From CAZKZZ01 sp964557375 (lineage in GTDB: Bacteria > Spirochaetota > Spirochaetia > SPDA01 > CAZJBZ01): DNA of 14,431 bases. Where the stretch lies: the NCBI GenBank assembly GCA_964557375.1, contig CAZKZZ010000095.1, positions 1 to 14,431 on the forward strand, written 5' to 3'. Of this stretch, positions 14,166 to 14,431 are shown in pieces; positions within the stretch are counted from its first letter, which is position 1; the number at the start of each line of letters is the position of its first letter. The position numbers were made by a program, and so were the translations under genes. Under the pieces are notes generated by a model. That model saw only the letters and a list, made by a program, of their open reading frames with translations, did not search any database and was not told the DNA's origin.

Positions 14166-14194
14166 ATCATACACCCGGTTTTCCGAGAACGCAA
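14166..14194 (-). promoter_or_regulatory. Promoter of the GntR-LacI regulator, predicted leaderless
   Basis: On the minus strand, TTGCGT (14189-14194), a 17-bp spacer and TATGAT (14166-14171) are followed after 6 nt by the ATG at 14159, so the start site should coincide with the ATG. No Shine-Dalgarno is seen. The spacer holds a small palindrome CGG-tttt-CCG (14176-14185) that could be an autoregulatory site (weak). Confidence 0.6.
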
Positions 14195-14431
14195 GGAAAT
14201 ATTTCAGTTTTTACCCGATTTTTTTCAAATTAGCCAAAAATAGACCGTTCTGACTACTTAAAACCCCAAATCCAGGCTATAGAGGGTATGTTCATCTCGT
14301 CGTAAGGGAGGCAGTACGATATTTGTCACTTTGAAAATCAGCTTTCCTGGTACTATTCGGTCCGGCAGAGCCCGGTTGCAACTCACATGTCTGTTACGAC
14401 TGCTCGCTCTTCACTTTCCGGAGCAGTTCGT
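14195..14431. other. Region upstream of the regulator, no confident gene
   Basis: No open frame here looks complete. On the minus strand a short open frame enters from the right edge and ends at a TAA (14394-14396) with the tail ELLRKVKSEQS; it could be the C-terminus of an upstream gene, but other frames also close within a short distance. A long T-run lies near 14220. No terminator hairpin is evident. Confidence 0.3.

Noticed and set aside
14394..14431. C-terminal tail of an upstream minus-strand gene ending ELLRKVKSEQS
   Set aside because: Only eleven codons are visible and another frame is also open to a stop close by, so it cannot be called as a gene.

Overview
The window looks like a chromosomal segment from a free-living Spirochaetota-like bacterium. 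This is an inference with moderate confidence. It rests on the solute-binding protein's export signal, which ends in a VFAGGDQEAEG-type stretch common in spirochaete ABC binding proteins, and on the overall gene mix. Composition is moderately GC-rich in coding DNA and clearly AT-rich in three intergenic regions. Except for a small toxin-antitoxin pair, every gene lies on the minus strand. No rRNA, tRNA, CRISPR array, transposase or phage gene was recognised.

Left region (1-2984, minus): a very long open frame, 994 codons inside the window and running off the left edge. It joins an endonuclease Q-type PHP/zinc domain to a UvrD/PcrA-type superfamily 1 helicase. A low-complexity linker containing a coding 12-bp tandem repeat separates the two parts. 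This is a probable DNA-repair fusion for deaminated bases.

Next (3161-3868, plus): a VapBC-type toxin-antitoxin pair with a clean -35/-10 promoter whose predicted start site falls on the antitoxin ATG (leaderless). An inverted repeat that could be the autoregulatory operator overlaps the -10.

Main region (3910-14159, minus): a catabolic or uptake locus. In transcription order it holds a GntR-LacI-type sugar-sensing regulator, a periplasmic binding protein, two CUT1-type permeases, three tandem paralogous proteins each made of two SnoaL-like domains, a non-pyrrolysine MttB-family methyltransferase, and an FCD-type GntR regulator. No ATPase gene is present, so the importer probably uses a shared ATPase encoded elsewhere. 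The two permeases and the first two SnoaL-like genes are packed at 3 bp, 7 bp and a 4-bp overlap. mttB has its own promoter whose TATAAT sits inside a perfect palindrome. The gap between mttB and gntR is filled with four long perfect inverted repeats. The simplest reading is that an organic compound, perhaps a methylated polyol or sugar-like molecule, is imported, worked on by the SnoaL-like proteins and demethylated by the MttB-like enzyme, under two regulators. The substrate and the SnoaL chemistry are not known to me, and this cluster is the best candidate here for an undescribed system.

Right end (14195-14431): the region upstream of the regulator, with no confident gene.
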